DNA of 64,000 nucleotides from Bradyrhizobium manausense (GCF_018129685.1 NZ_JAFCLG010000001.1:868001-932000); one strand, 5' to 3'. Numbered from the stretch's first letter, positions 35,323 to 45,835 are shown. Made by a program: numbers and translations. Notes: generated by a model not told the origin, from the sequence alone.

Positions 35323-37908
35323 TCACCAGACGTAGCGGAGCGTTCCCGTCCCGGAGAGCGCTTGCCCGGTCCGGGCGAGCTCACCGCCGACCTTCCCGAG
35401 CAGCGTCCATTTGGGTGTGATGAACAATTCGGCGCCTGTGGACAGCAGAGCCGAGTCTCGCGCGATCGGCGCTCCGAACACGGTGAAGCCGGTGCCCGGC
35501 ACGGCCAGGAACGCGGCGCCCAGCGACGGTGTGCCGACAAAGTCGTGAGCCCAGGCCACTCTTGCCCGCAACACGAGGGGCATCGAGGAGACGGTGGTCG
35601 CGTGATCGAAACGTGAGCCGATTTCGACGCGCACGTCCGATGCATTGGAGCCGGCATAGGCCAAGCCGAACAGCCCCGCAGTCTGATCCGTTTCGCGGTA
35701 GGCCGGCGTGCGAGCGAGCTGAGCCTGCAATGCGCCATAAGGCGTGATGCCGGTCCCCGCCGGCGTTGCAAAGCGGTATCCGCCCTCCAGCCTTCCGCCG
35801 TAGCTTTGGCCCGTGAAGCTCGCCGTTACCTGGTCGCCCAGAACCCAGCGGTTGGTGCCAAACCAGTGATTGGCCAAGGCAACTGCGCCCGAGACGTAAG
35901 CCGGTCCTCTCCGGGTCGCCGCATAGACGCCGAGCTGGAAAGCATCACTCTTGCCGCTACCGAGCGCGTTGGCGAGGTCCCATCCCGTGCCGCCGCCGCC
36001 AAGGGCTCCTCCGATCACCGTATCGGATGAAACGCGATAGTCTATTCCCGCGGCGACACCTGCACTGCGTGCCGCAACGGCGGTGGAGCCTACGGCTCCG
36101 TTTCCGTCGGCCCAGCTGCCGCCGCCATAGGCGCCGGCCCAGGTCGTCCAACGCTGCGCGAACGGAGACGGTCCAGGCGCCTTGGTGGCTGACGCGAAGG
36201 CCTGCGCGACGTCTGGCGGTGCGGGCCTCTCGGCGGGAGCGAAGCCGAGTGCCTGGCCTCCGCCTGTCGGGAGCGAACGGCCGCCGATGAAAGGATCCAG
36301 CATCAATCCCAGAAATTGGGAAAGTGAGTCGAGCAGAACGCGCTGCGCGCCGGTGCCCGCCTCGCCATCCACCTGCGTGAGGCCGCCGGGCGTCAACCCG
36401 AAGAACGGGCCAGCGATCCCCCCATTCGCGTTGAATGCGTTCGTGAGGGTGGCCGCGACATTGCTCTGGTTGACGGAAAGGCCAGTATAGCCGGTGAAGC
36501 CAGGCAGCAGATTCAGCGACACGGTGTTGGCGCCGTAGGACAGCGTGTCGCGCGTCCCCTGCGGCAGGTTGACGTTGGTGATCCCGGCAAAGGTGCCGGT
36601 GACGCCTTGTGTGGCCGTCAGCAGCGTATATTGCCGCGACACATAGGCCCCCGGCGTGAATTGCGCGACCAGCGTTGCGCCGTTCAGCGTCGCGTTTCCG
36701 TTCACGACGGTCGATGTTGCGGTGGCCGGGGTGAGTGAGACAACGTAGGAGGCGCCGGCCTGGAATGTCAGGTTGCCCCCGACCGCAAGGGAGCTCCCGG
36801 GTAAACCGTTGCCTGGCGCAAGACTGCCGCCTGCGTTGACCTGCGTGGTGCCGACCGCGCCGCTGCCGCCAAGCGTGCCGCCAGCATTGACGGTCACCGC
36901 GTTGATACTTCCGTTGATGAGCAACGTGCCGCCATTCACAAGCGTCTGGCCGGTATAGGTGTTGGCGCCGGTCAGGGTCAGCGCGCCGGGTCCGACCTTG
37001 GTGAGATTGCCCAGCACGCCGCCATTGGCACCTCCGTCCTGGAGAACGCCGGAGAAGACCGTCGAGAGGCCGGTCCCGCCGACGGTCACCGTGGTGCCGC
37101 CAAGGAACACGGATCCTGCGCCTTCGAGCGAGCCTATCGTCAAGCCGCCCGGTGCCGTGACGAAGGAAAAATCGAGCGTTCCTCCGGCATTGACGATCTG
37201 GCGCGACGTGCCGCCTGACGACGTATCCGCAAACGTCGTCGCGGAGCCGGCATTGGTCGTGACGATCGCGCTGCCGGCGTTCGCATTGTTGCGAAACTGG
37301 AGCTGTCCGCCGCCGCTGCTGGTGATCGCCGCGCTGCCGGCATTGCTCGCATCGGCAAAGTCGAGGATGCCCGTATTGGCGATGTTGGCCGAACCGGCAC
37401 GCGATGTGTCCCGAAAGGCCAGGAGGCCCGGATTGGTGATCGCAGCGTTGCCGGCGCTGCTGGCATTGGTGAAGGCAATCGACAGATTGTTGGTGATGCC
37501 GACGCTGCCGCCGGTCACGACGATGCCTCCGCCCGTGAAGGTCAGTGCGTTGGCGTTGGTGAAGAGATAGTTGGAGGCCCCGGCGCCGAAGCTCCAGCCG
37601 CCGATGGTGGTGGCGGCCGAAATCGTCAGGCTGGTGGTGTTGGACACGCCGAAATTTGCCGTGCCGGTCGGAACCGCCGCGGGCGTCCAGTTCGCGGCGG
37701 TATTGAAATCGGCTGATCCGGGCGCGGCCAGCCATGTCGCATTTTGCGCAAACGCTCCGCCCGCCGCCAGCATCGTCATAAAGCATGACGCGATCAGGCG
37801 ACGCGTGGTCGGCAGCAGGCGGACGGATCCCACCAAACAATGGCGATGACCGTCGCTACGACGCCGTTGACGACGCTCACCCCTGTCCAACATGCCCTGC
37901 CCGCTCAA
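35323..37908 (-). CDS. autotransporter with PATR-type passenger and beta-barrel translocator
   Basis: 861-residue type V secretion protein. After a long basic N-region the signal peptide is TRRLIASCFMTMLAAGGAFA. The passenger (~55-560) is Gly/Ala/Asn/Thr-rich right-handed beta-helix sequence with many short repeats (NAGSAIVTTNAG, FTNASSAGNAAITNPG) and a classical passenger-associated transport repeat (LTGANTYTGQTLVNGGTLL, ~285). A beta-barrel of ~270 residues follows, beginning near WTTWAGAYGGGSWADG and ending in RYVW. It is predicted to present or release a surface adhesin-type domain. It abuts a methyltransferase fragment, suggesting acquisition or local rearrangement. Start could also be five codons downstream. 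Confidence 0.9.
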   Translation of the reverse strand: MSGQGMLDRGERRQRRRSDGHRHCLVGSVRLLPTTRRLIASCFMTMLAAGGAFAQNATWLAAPGSADFNTAANWTPAAVPTGTANFGVSNTTSLTISAATTIGGWSFGAGASNYLFTNANALTFTGGGIVVTGGSVGITNNLSIAFTNASSAGNAAITNPGLLAFRDTSRAGSANIANTGILDFADASNAGSAAITSSGGGQLQFRNNANAGSAIVTTNAGSATTFADTSSGGTSRQIVNAGGTLDFSFVTAPGGLTIGSLEGAGSVFLGGTTVTVGGTGLSTVFSGVLQDGGANGGVLGNLTKVGPGALTLTGANTYTGQTLVNGGTLLINGSINAVTVNAGGTLGGSGAVGTTQVNAGGSLAPGNGLPGSSLAVGGNLTFQAGASYVVSLTPATATSTVVNGNATLNGATLVAQFTPGAYVSRQYTLLTATQGVTGTFAGITNVNLPQGTRDTLSYGANTVSLNLLPGFTGYTGLSVNQSNVAATLTNAFNANGGIAGPFFGLTPGGLTQVDGEAGTGAQRVLLDSLSQFLGLMLDPFIGGRSLPTGGGQALGFAPAERPAPPDVAQAFASATKAPGPSPFAQRWTTWAGAYGGGSWADGNGAVGSTAVAARSAGVAAGIDYRVSSDTVIGGALGGGGTGWDLANALGSGKSDAFQLGVYAATRRGPAYVSGAVALANHWFGTNRWVLGDQVTASFTGQSYGGRLEGGYRFATPAGTGITPYGALQAQLARTPAYRETDQTAGLFGLAYAGSNASDVRVEIGSRFDHATTVSSMPLVLRARVAWAHDFVGTPSLGAAFLAVPGTGFTVFGAPIARDSALLSTGAELFITPKWTLLGKVGGELARTGQALSGTGTLRYVW

Positions 37909-38068
37909 CCCGCTTGCGGTAAAATTAAGGCATCGGGTTCCGTAAAAGCAAATCCAAGCGACCGTCCCGCTGCACGGTCATGCGCAATTCCGCCAGCGGT
38001 GTTGCCGGACGATGACAGCCACGATGACGGCAGACCGTGACGGCGCAGCCGATCGGCCGCGGGGGCCG

Positions 38069-38605
38069 CTAGGCGGTTTTCTTCTTCGCCTTCGGCTTCA
38101 CCGGCTTCGGCGCCGGCGGCGGCTCGGGCGTCCCCTCGATCGCCGACAGACGGCCCGAGGTAAACGTGTAGATGCCGGCGCGCGGGCCCGTCGTCCATGT
38201 CACCACGGCGACGCGGCGGCCCGCGGCATCGCTGGACAGATTGACGTTCGAGGGCGCGCCGATGCCGCGCACCACGTCGCATTCGGTGTGGCCGAGCGCG
38301 ACGGTGCCGCCCACGAGCGCCGGCCCCGTGGTCGACGCATTGGCATCGGCAGGTCCGGGCGGCGGTGCCATGCCGGGGCAAGCGCCGTCGGCGCTGACGA
38401 GATCCTCAGGTCCCACCGGCTTGTTTGGGGTCAGCGGCGGCGATTCGATCGAGATGCTCTTGATGAACAGGCGGCTCGGCTTGTTGAACCATTCGGCGTC
38501 TTTGGCAGATGAGAGCATATCGGTTGCGCCCGAGCAGCCCGCGATCAGCGGCGCGACGGCGGCCAACGCAACTATGATCGACTTTGGATGCTTTTGATGT
38601 CGCAC
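38069..38605 (-). CDS. lipoprotein with BamE/SmpA-like C-terminal pattern
   Basis: 178 residues. Type II signal with lipobox LIAGC (Cys at ~24), so the mature protein is lipidated. After a flexible middle, residues ~105-160 read ALGHTECDVVRGIGAPSNVN, then AVVTWTTGPRAGIYTFTSGR. The order 'helix - G-x-P - strands - YxF-x-G' resembles the two-layer fold of SmpA/OmlA (BamE). A Pro/Lys-rich tail ends the chain. A role in outer-membrane assembly is only suggested. It lies downstream of the autotransporter on the same strand order but is separated from it by its own spacing. Confidence 0.78.
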   Translation of the reverse strand: MRHQKHPKSIIVALAAVAPLIAGCSGATDMLSSAKDAEWFNKPSRLFIKSISIESPPLTPNKPVGPEDLVSADGACPGMAPPPGPADANASTTGPALVGGTVALGHTECDVVRGIGAPSNVNLSSDAAGRRVAVVTWTTGPRAGIYTFTSGRLSAIEGTPEPPPAPKPVKPKAKKKTA

Positions 38606-38732
38606 GATAAACTAGATTCCCCACGTCAAGGAGCAGCCCTAAGCGATTGTCCCAACATCACTTTGCGGCACGAAGGTGGCCGAAACCAGTGTGCCTGCGA
38701 AAGTCCAAATTACCATTAACCGCAAACGGCCG

Positions 38733-39185
38733 CTAATTCCGCCGCTGCCACCGGCCCCGTTCGTCGGCCTGCCAATAGGTGACCTCAAATCCGCGCGTCT
38801 TGCAATCCGTCCAGGTGCCGCGAGCCGCCGCAAGGGCATCCGGGTCGTCGCCGTTGAACAGCAGCACCATCCGCTCATAGGCCTGCGCGTCATCGGGCAT
38901 TGCGGCGTTGTCCACCAGGAATCGGACATTGGCGCCGTTCGGATTGTCCGCCTCGATCGCCAGCACGATCGGCTGATCGGCCACGTCGCTCACCCGCCAT
39001 GTCGCGTGCGGCAGGAAGGAATCGTCGCGATAGGTCCACAGATGCGCGTCGAGCGCATCGGCGCGCTCCGGCGACGTCGACTGCACCACGACGCGCCAGC
39101 CGCGCTCGAGCGATTTCTCGAGAAGCGGCGGCAAGACGTTCTCGACCGTCATGTTTTGCAGATGGTAGAACAGGACCTCAGTCAT
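38733..39185 (-). CDS. holC: DNA polymerase III subunit chi
   Basis: 150-residue chi subunit that links the clamp loader (via psi) with single-strand-binding protein at the replication fork. The N-terminus TEVLFYHLQNMTVENVLPPL and the core MVLLFNGDDPDALAAARGTW match the family, and length is typical. It follows pepA by 6 bp, a pairing conserved widely in proteobacteria. Confidence 0.92.
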   Translation of the reverse strand: MTEVLFYHLQNMTVENVLPPLLEKSLERGWRVVVQSTSPERADALDAHLWTYRDDSFLPHATWRVSDVADQPIVLAIEADNPNGANVRFLVDNAAMPDDAQAYERMVLLFNGDDPDALAAARGTWTDCKTRGFEVTYWQADERGRWQRRN

Positions 39186-39191
39186 CTCGGC

Positions 39192-40691
39192 TCATTTGCG
39201 CTCGTAGTGATCCGCCACCAGGCGATCCAGCAGCCGGACACCGTAGCCGCTTCCCCAGCTCTGGTTGATGTCGGTCTTGGGCGCGCCCATCGCGGTGCCG
39301 GCGATGTCGAGATGCGCCCAGGGCGTGCCGTCGACGAAGCGCTGCAGGAACTGCGCCGCCGTGATCGAGCCGCCGTGGCGGCCGCCGGTGTTCTTCATGT
39401 CCGCGAACTGGGAATCGATCAGCTTGTCGTATTCGGGGCCGAGCGGCAGGCGCCAGACCTTCTCGCCGCTTTCGATGCCGGCTGCGAGCAAGCGCTCGGC
39501 GAGTTCGTCGTTGTTCGAGAACATGCCGGCATGATCGGTGCCGAGCGCGACCACGATGGCGCCGGTCAGCGTCGCCAAATCCACCATGAATTTCGGCTTG
39601 GTCTTCTTGGCCACGTACCAGAGCACGTCGGCCAGCACGAGACGGCCTTCGGCGTCGGTGTTGATGATCTCGATGGTCTGGCCCGACATCGAGGTCACGA
39701 TATCGCCCGGACGCTGCGCGTTGCCATCCGGCATGTTCTCGACGAGGCCGATCGCGCCGACCACGTTGACCTTGGCCTTGCGGGCCGCGAGTGCGTGCAT
39801 CAGGCCGACCACGCAGGCCGCGCCGCCCATGTCACCCTTCATGTCCTCCATGCTGCCGGCCGGCTTGATCGAAATGCCGCCGGTGTCGAAGCAAACGCCC
39901 TTGCCGACGAAGGCGACCGGCGCATCGCCCTTCTTGCCGCCATCCCAGCGCATGATCACGGTGCGGCTCGGCCGCGCCGAGCCCTGGCCGACGCCAAGCA
40001 AGGCGCCCATGCCGAGCTTCTGCATTGCCTTGACGTCCAGCACCTCGATTCTCACGCCGAGCTTGCGCAGCTGACCCGCACGGCGCGCGAACTCCTCCGG
40101 ATACAGCACGTTCGGCGGCTCATTGACGAGGTCGCGCGCGATGATGACGCCGTCGACGACCGCCCCGGCTGCGGCAAACGCTTTCTTCGCCGCGGCCGCA
40201 TCGTCGACCGCAAGCATGACATCGGCGCGCAGGGCGCCCTCCTCGCCGTCCTTCTTCCTGGTCTTGTAGCGGTCGAACCTGTAGCCGCGCAGCCGCACGC
40301 CCGAGGCGATCGCAACCGCCTGCTCGGTGTTCATGGCGCCCTCGGGCAGTTCCGCCAGGATGCTCATGGATGCGGAACCCGCCTTGAGCTTGCCGGCCGC
40401 GACGCCGCCGAATTTGAGGAAGTCATTGCCCTTCAGGCCTGCAGCCTTCCCGGTCCCGATCACGATCAAACGCTCGGCCTTCAGACCTTCGGGAGCCAGG
40501 ATGTCCAGGGCCGCGCCATTTTTACCTTTGAAGCCGGCGGCGGCCGCCGCCCGCTTGACGAGCTCGGCTGCCCCACCCAACGCTTTGGCTGTCGCCGGGC
40601 CGACCTTCAGAGCGTCGTCGCAAAACACGACCAGAATGCCACGGGCGGCGGTAGCGAACGGGACGAAGCCGACCTTGATGGCATCGGACAT
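39192..40691 (-). CDS. pepA: leucyl aminopeptidase (cytosol aminopeptidase, M17)
   Basis: Two-metal aminopeptidase releasing N-terminal amino acids from peptides, cytoplasmic, hexameric. 499 residues from the ATG at 40691 ([11 protein letters not shown]). Metal ligands lie in [18 protein letters not shown] and in the family signature [15 protein letters not shown] (~residues 345-360). The N-terminal alpha/beta domain (1-165) is complete. Upstream is divergent lptF. In E. coli PepA also binds DNA; no evidence on that here. Confidence 0.96.
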   Translation of the reverse strand: MSDAIKVGFVPFATAARGILVVFCDDALKVGPATAKALGGAAELVKRAAAAAGFKGKNGAALDILAPEGLKAERLIVIGTGKAAGLKGNDFLKFGGVAAGKLKAGSASMSILAELPEGAMNTEQAVAIASGVRLRGYRFDRYKTRKKDGEEGALRADVMLAVDDAAAAKKAFAAAGAVVDGVIIARDLVNEPPNVLYPEEFARRAGQLRKLGVRIEVLDVKAMQKLGMGALLGVGQGSARPSRTVIMRWDGGKKGDAPVAFVGKGVCFDTGGISIKPAGSMEDMKGDMGGAACVVGLMHALAARKAKVNVVGAIGLVENMPDGNAQRPGDIVTSMSGQTIEIINTDAEGRLVLADVLWYVAKKTKPKFMVDLATLTGAIVVALGTDHAGMFSNNDELAERLLAAGIESGEKVWRLPLGPEYDKLIDSQFADMKNTGGRHGGSITAAQFLQRFVDGTPWAHLDIAGTAMGAPKTDINQSWGSGYGVRLLDRLVADHYERK

Positions 40692-41031
40692 GGGTAAGTT
40701 CTCCAAAACATGGGGCTTTTTGCCAATCAGCCGATGCGACCGGGTGCCTGGGCTGAACGGCGATTCACTCGTCTTGCCCCACTATGGGCGAGAAGCACCG
40801 ACAATGCCAAGCACCGCCCGTGGCCGGGACGCCACATCGAGGGAAATATTAACCATATGATGAGGGTGCCTTGGGTCAGCCATTTTGTTGACGGATCAAA
40901 GGGATGGTAGTGAGAGAGTGAGCCTCCGGATGAGGTGCTTGGCCGGCCTTGGGGATCCCCGTCCGGGGATTGGTCGGACAGCCCGGATTTCGGTGCGCGT
41001 TGGGGACTTGGTGGGATTCGTGCGGTAGCGC
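40692..41031. other. divergent promoter region between pepA and lptF
   Basis: 340 bp with no supported gene. An AT-rich patch around 40848-40865 could be part of a promoter. No palindromic operator stands out. Confidence 0.4.
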
Positions 41032-42201
41032 ATGGGGTCGATTGACAGGTATATTTTCCGCACGACGCTAGCGTCGTTTGCGCTCGTCCTGGTCAGCCTC
41101 ACCGGCGTGATCTGGATTACGCAGGCGTTGCGCGGCATCGATCTGATGACGAGCCAGGGCCAGACCATCCTGACCTTCCTCGGCATCACCAGCCTCGTCA
41201 TCCCTGCGCTGGTGCTGATCATCTCGCCGATCGCGCTGATGATCGCGATCTCGCACACGCTGAACAAGCTCGCCACCGATTCCGAGATCATCGTGATGAA
41301 TGCCGCCGGCTTCTCGCCGTTCCGGCTGTTCTATCCGTTCTTCTACGCGACCTGCGTGGTGGCGCTGCTGGTCGCCTTCATCGCCGCCTATCTCGCGCCC
41401 GACGGCATGCGGCGGATCAAGCAGTGGGACGCCGAGATCACCGCCGACGTGCTCACCAACATCCTGCAGCCCGGCCGCTTCGCCCAACTCGACAAGAACC
41501 TCACGATCCGGATCCGCGAGCGGCTGCCCGGCGGCCTGCTCGCCGGCATCTTCATCGACGACCGCCGCGATCCGAACGAGCGCGTCTCGATCGTCGCCGA
41601 GCACGGCGATGTCGTGAAGAACGAGAACGGAACGTTCCTGGTGCTGCGAGACGGCAATCTGCAGCGCTTCGAAGTCGGCAAGCGCGATCCTGCGCTGGTG
41701 ACCTTCGCCAGCAACGCCTTCGACATGTCGAAGTTCGGCAACCAGGGCCATGACGTCACCCTCGGCATTCGCGAACGCTATCTGTGGGAGCTGTTCGCGC
41801 CGTCCGAGGAGGACCCCGTCTACAAGCAGATCCCCGGCCAGTTCCGCTCGGCCCTGCATGACAGCCTGCTGGCGCCGATCTATCCCTTCGCCTTCGCCGT
41901 GCTGACCTTCGCCTTCCTGGGCGCGCCGCGCACCACGCGCCAGAGCCGCAATTTCTCCATCGGCTCCTCGATCCTCGCCGTGTTCGGCCTGCGCATGGCG
42001 GGCTTTGCCTGCTCGGTGATGGCGGTCAAATCGTCGGGGCCGGTGCTGGTACAATACGCGATGGTGTTGGGCGCCATCGGCGTCGGGCTGTGGATGATCA
42101 TCGGCGGCATCGTGGTCGAGCCGCCGCCCGGCCTGATGGAGGCCATCAACAAGTCGAACGCGCGAATCGCGCGGCTGTTCGGACGGCCGGCCACCGCATG
42201 A
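41032..42201 (+). CDS. lptF: LPS export ABC transporter permease LptF
   Basis: One of the two inner-membrane permeases of the LptB2FG extractor that pulls lipopolysaccharide out of the inner membrane. 389 residues, YjgP/YjgQ family: three N-terminal helices (ASFALVLVSLTGVIWITQAL; a second and third by residue ~110), a periplasmic beta-jellyroll (~125-270) and three C-terminal helices. The coupling-helix region is NKLATDSEIIVMNAAGFSP. The stop overlaps the lptG start (ATGA at 42198-42201). The ATPase lptB is elsewhere. Confidence 0.95.
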   Translation: MGSIDRYIFRTTLASFALVLVSLTGVIWITQALRGIDLMTSQGQTILTFLGITSLVIPALVLIISPIALMIAISHTLNKLATDSEIIVMNAAGFSPFRLFYPFFYATCVVALLVAFIAAYLAPDGMRRIKQWDAEITADVLTNILQPGRFAQLDKNLTIRIRERLPGGLLAGIFIDDRRDPNERVSIVAEHGDVVKNENGTFLVLRDGNLQRFEVGKRDPALVTFASNAFDMSKFGNQGHDVTLGIRERYLWELFAPSEEDPVYKQIPGQFRSALHDSLLAPIYPFAFAVLTFAFLGAPRTTRQSRNFSIGSSILAVFGLRMAGFACSVMAVKSSGPVLVQYAMVLGAIGVGLWMIIGGIVVEPPPGLMEAINKSNARIARLFGRPATA

Positions 42202-43295
42202 GCATGCTCACCAACACGCTGGGGCGCTATTTCGCCGGCCGCTTCGTGGTCGCCGCGCTCGGCGTGTTCGCGAGCATTTTCCTGTTGCTGGTGCTGGTCG
42301 ACTACATCGAGATGGTGCGCAAGACCTCCGGGCTCGCATCCGCCTCCGCGATCATGGTGGCCGAGACGTCGCTGTTCCGCGTGCCGCAGCTGCTGGAGAA
42401 GCTGACGCCGTTCTGCATGCTGATCGGCGCCATGATCTGCTATCTCGACCTCTCTCGCCGGCTCGAGCTCGTGGTCGCACGAGCCGCCGGCATCTCGGCC
42501 TGGCAGATTGTCGCGCCGGCGCTCGGCGGCGCGCTCTTGATCGGCGCAATCGCCACGGTCGCCTACAATCCGATGTCGGCGAATCTGCGCGAGCTCTCCA
42601 AGCGCATGGAAGCCGAGCTGTTCGGCTCGGCGCCCGGTGGCGGCATCCAGGATGCCTCCGGCTTCTGGCTCAACCAGGTCACCAGCGACGGCCAGACCAT
42701 CATCAACGCGGCGCGCAGCGAGCAGCAGGGCGTGCGGCTGACCGGCCTCACGCTGTTCCGGTTTGACACACAGCAGCATTTCAAGGAGAGGGTCGAGGCG
42801 CGCGAGGCGACGCTCGAAGCCGGTCATTGGCTGTTCAAGGGCGTGCGCCGCTACACGCTCGACCAGCCGCCGGTCGATCAGGCCAGCCTCGAGATTCCAA
42901 CGACGCTGACCGAGGCGCAGGTCAGGAACAGCTTTTCCACACCCGAGACTGTGTCCTTTTGGCAACTACCGGGCTACATCAGCTCGTCCGAGAGTTCAGG
43001 GTTCGCGACAGCCGGATACCGACTCCAGTATCACAAGCTGCTGGCACAGCCGTTTTTGCTCGCCGCCATGGTGATGCTGGCGGCCTCTGTGTCGCTGCGC
43101 TTCTTCCGGATGGGCGGCGTACAGAAGATGGTTTTGAGTGGCGTGGGCGCAGGCTTTCTGCTCTACGTTTTGTCGAAAGTGACTGAAGACTTGAGCAAGG
43201 CTGAGTTGATGCATCCGATCGCTGCGGCGTGGTTGCCCGTGGTGGTGGGCGGCCTCACCGGCTTTTTGGCCTTGCTGTATCAGGAGGACGGTTAG
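42198..43295 (+). CDS. lptG: LPS export ABC transporter permease LptG
   Basis: Partner permease of LptF, 365 residues from the ATG at 42198 (MSMLTNTLGRYFAGRF), which overlaps the lptF stop by 4 bp. Same 3+3 helix topology with a periplasmic jellyroll; coupling region LSRRLELVVARAAGISAWQI. The stop TAG at 43293-43295 shares one base with the GTG start of lptD. The arrangement ensures coupled synthesis of the LPS-extraction permeases and the outer-membrane translocon. Confidence 0.95.
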   Translation: MSMLTNTLGRYFAGRFVVAALGVFASIFLLLVLVDYIEMVRKTSGLASASAIMVAETSLFRVPQLLEKLTPFCMLIGAMICYLDLSRRLELVVARAAGISAWQIVAPALGGALLIGAIATVAYNPMSANLRELSKRMEAELFGSAPGGGIQDASGFWLNQVTSDGQTIINAARSEQQGVRLTGLTLFRFDTQQHFKERVEAREATLEAGHWLFKGVRRYTLDQPPVDQASLEIPTTLTEAQVRNSFSTPETVSFWQLPGYISSSESSGFATAGYRLQYHKLLAQPFLLAAMVMLAASVSLRFFRMGGVQKMVLSGVGAGFLLYVLSKVTEDLSKAELMHPIAAAWLPVVVGGLTGFLALLYQEDG

Positions 43296-45781
43296 TGACT
43301 GCCGTCCGCAGAGGACCCGCGTCTGGTTTGACGTTGCGCACCCCCGTGCGCGCGAACGGATGGGGTTTGTCTGTCCGCAGGCTCCTGCTCGCACTTGTCG
43401 CGACCGTGTCGCTGGCCGGCGTGATGGATCTGGCCGCGGTGCTGCCGGCTGCCGCCCAAAGCTTCACCTACAATCCGCTCCCGCCGCGTCCGAAGCCGCC
43501 GAAGGCCGCCAATGACGGCCAGATGCTCGTGCAGGCGACCGAGGTCGACTACGACTACAACAATTCGCGCGTCTCGGCGGTCGGCAACGTTCAGCTGTTC
43601 TACAACGGCACCAGCGTCGAGGCCGACCGGGTCATCTACGATCAGAAGACCAAGCGGCTGCATGCCGAGGGCAACATCCGCATGACGGATGCCGACGGCA
43701 AGATCACCTACGCCGAGATCCTCGATCTCTCCGACGACTACCGCGACGGCTTCGTCGATTCGCTGCGCGTGGACACCGCCGACCAGACCCGCATGGCCGC
43801 GACCCGCTCCGAGCGTTCGGACGGCAACTACACGGTGTTCGAGAACGGCGTCTACACGGCCTGCGCGCCGTGTAAGGACGATCCGAAGAAGCCGCCGCTC
43901 TGGCAGGTCAAGGGTGCCCGCATCATCCACGACCAGCAGGAGAAGATGCTGTATTTCGAGACGGCGCAGCTCGAATTCTTCGGCGTGCCGCTCGCCTACA
44001 TGCCCTACTTCTCGACGCCCGACCCGACCGTGAAGCGCAAGACCGGCTTCCTGATGCCGGGCTTCACCTCCTACACGGCGTTCGGCTACGGCCTCGAAGT
44101 CCCGTTCTACTGGGCGATCGCGCCCGACATGGACGCGACCTTCAGCCCGCGCATCACCTCCAAGCAGGGCGTGCTGTTCCAGGCCGAATTCCGCCAGCGC
44201 CTGATGGACGGCGCCTACCAGGTTCGTCTCTATGGCATCGACCAGCTCAACCCCGGCAATTTCGCCGGCCAGCCGGGCGACCGTCAGTTCCGCGGCGGCG
44301 TCGAGACCAAGGGCCAATTTGCGCTGAACGACAAATGGGTCTGGGGCTGGGACGGCGTCCTGCTCTCCGACTATTATTTCATGTCGGACTACCGCTTGTC
44401 GGCCTATCGCGATCCGCTCGGCTCGTTCCTGAACCTGCCGACCGATGCGCTGTCGCAGCTCTATCTGACCGGCGTCGGCAACCGCAGCTTCTTCGACGCG
44501 CGCACGATGTACTGGCTGAGCTTCTCGGGTAACCAGCAGCAGGTCCCGGTCGTCTATCCCGTGATCGACTACTCGAACGTGCTCAACTATCCGATCTTCG
44601 GCGGCGAGGTTTCCTACAAGACCAACTTCGTCAATCTGACGCGCAACGACGCGGCGTTCGACCCGATCACGACGGCCGCCAACACCAACGGCCTGTGCAC
44701 GACGACGTCGGCCGATCCGCTGGCGCGCACGCCGACGCAGTGCCTGCTGCGCGGCTTCCCCGGCACCTACACCCGCCTGACGGCGGAGGCGCAATGGCGC
44801 AAGTCCTTCACCGACCCGTTCGGCGAGATCTGGACGCCGTTCGCGATCCTGCGCGCCGACGCGATCAACTCCGACGTCTCCAACCAGCCGGGCGTGTCGA
44901 ACTACCTGCCCGTCGGCAACACCCAGGCGTTCCGCCTGATGCCGACCGTCGGCCTCGAATACCGCTATCCGTTCATCAACGTTCAGCCCTGGGGCTCGAC
45001 CACGATCGAGCCGATCGCGCAGGTCATCATTCGTCCGAACGAAACCTATGCCGGCAGGCTTCCGAACGAGGATGCGCAGAGCATGGTGTTCGACGCCTCG
45101 AACCTGTTCAGCGTCGACAAGTTCTCCGGCTATGACCGCGTCGAAGGCGGCGGACGCGCCAATGTCGGCGTGCAGTCGACCACGCAGTTCGACAGGGGCG
45201 GCGCCGTCAAGGTCCTGTTCGGCCAGTCCTACCAGCTGTTCGGCATGAACTCCTTCGCGGTGCAGGACTCCATCAACACCGGTATCAATTCCGGCCTCGA
45301 CAAGCCGCGCTCGGACTACGTGGCCAGCGCCAGCTATTCGCCCAACAGCACCTACACGTTCAGCGTCCGCTCCCGCATGGACGAGCAGACCTGGAACATC
45401 CAGCGCTTCGAGGCCGAAGGCCGCGCCAATTTCAATCGCTGGTCGGTCAGCATGATGTACGGCAATTACGCGCCGCAACCGGAACTCGGCTATCTGACCC
45501 GCCGCGAAGGCATCCTGACGTCGGGCTCGCTCAAGGTGGCGACCAACTGGGTGGTGACGGGCTCGGCGCGCTGGGATCTCGAGGCCAACAAGATCAACCA
45601 ATATGTGCTCGGCGCCGGCTATGTCGACGATTGCTTCGTGCTGGCGGCGAACTATGTAACTTCGTACAGCTATTCCGCCGGCACCACGCCGCCCGTGCTG
45701 AGCCATGCGTTCATGTTCCAGATCGGCTTGCGAACGCTGGCGACCTCGACGGGATCAAGCAGTTCCGCCGGCTTCCAGTGA
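43295..45781 (+). CDS. lptD: LPS-assembly outer-membrane protein LptD
   Basis: Outer-membrane barrel that inserts LPS into the outer leaflet together with LptE. The GTG at 43295 is chosen: AGGAGG lies 7-9 bases upstream inside lptG, and a start further upstream would lie in the lptG coding region. The product is 828 residues with a signal peptide (about residues 24-54, ending AAAQ). The N-terminal beta-taco OstA domain (~75-220) includes VEADRVIYDQKTKRLHAEGN; a large 26-strand-type barrel fills the rest. Cysteines are present in TACAPCKDD, near LCTTTS / TQCLLR, and DDCFV, compatible with the disulfides needed for LptD function. Confidence 0.95.
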   Translation: MTAVRRGPASGLTLRTPVRANGWGLSVRRLLLALVATVSLAGVMDLAAVLPAAAQSFTYNPLPPRPKPPKAANDGQMLVQATEVDYDYNNSRVSAVGNVQLFYNGTSVEADRVIYDQKTKRLHAEGNIRMTDADGKITYAEILDLSDDYRDGFVDSLRVDTADQTRMAATRSERSDGNYTVFENGVYTACAPCKDDPKKPPLWQVKGARIIHDQQEKMLYFETAQLEFFGVPLAYMPYFSTPDPTVKRKTGFLMPGFTSYTAFGYGLEVPFYWAIAPDMDATFSPRITSKQGVLFQAEFRQRLMDGAYQVRLYGIDQLNPGNFAGQPGDRQFRGGVETKGQFALNDKWVWGWDGVLLSDYYFMSDYRLSAYRDPLGSFLNLPTDALSQLYLTGVGNRSFFDARTMYWLSFSGNQQQVPVVYPVIDYSNVLNYPIFGGEVSYKTNFVNLTRNDAAFDPITTAANTNGLCTTTSADPLARTPTQCLLRGFPGTYTRLTAEAQWRKSFTDPFGEIWTPFAILRADAINSDVSNQPGVSNYLPVGNTQAFRLMPTVGLEYRYPFINVQPWGSTTIEPIAQVIIRPNETYAGRLPNEDAQSMVFDASNLFSVDKFSGYDRVEGGGRANVGVQSTTQFDRGGAVKVLFGQSYQLFGMNSFAVQDSINTGINSGLDKPRSDYVASASYSPNSTYTFSVRSRMDEQTWNIQRFEAEGRANFNRWSVSMMYGNYAPQPELGYLTRREGILTSGSLKVATNWVVTGSARWDLEANKINQYVLGAGYVDDCFVLAANYVTSYSYSAGTTPPVLSHAFMFQIGLRTLATSTGSSSSAGFQ

Positions 45782-45835
45782 CCCCGTCCAAAGTGCCGGC
45801 CGCCTGTTCCCGATCGCAGGATTTTCTCGGCTGAC

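Noticed and set aside
38676..40697. 673-codon frame antisense to pepA and holC
   Set aside because: Shadow of two well-supported genes; no recognisable domain.
43292..45706. 804-codon open frame antisense to lptD
   Set aside because: Arises from codon bias in high-GC DNA; the translation is rich in Arg/Ala/Asp/Gly/Val/His with no domain, while lptD on the other strand is unambiguous.
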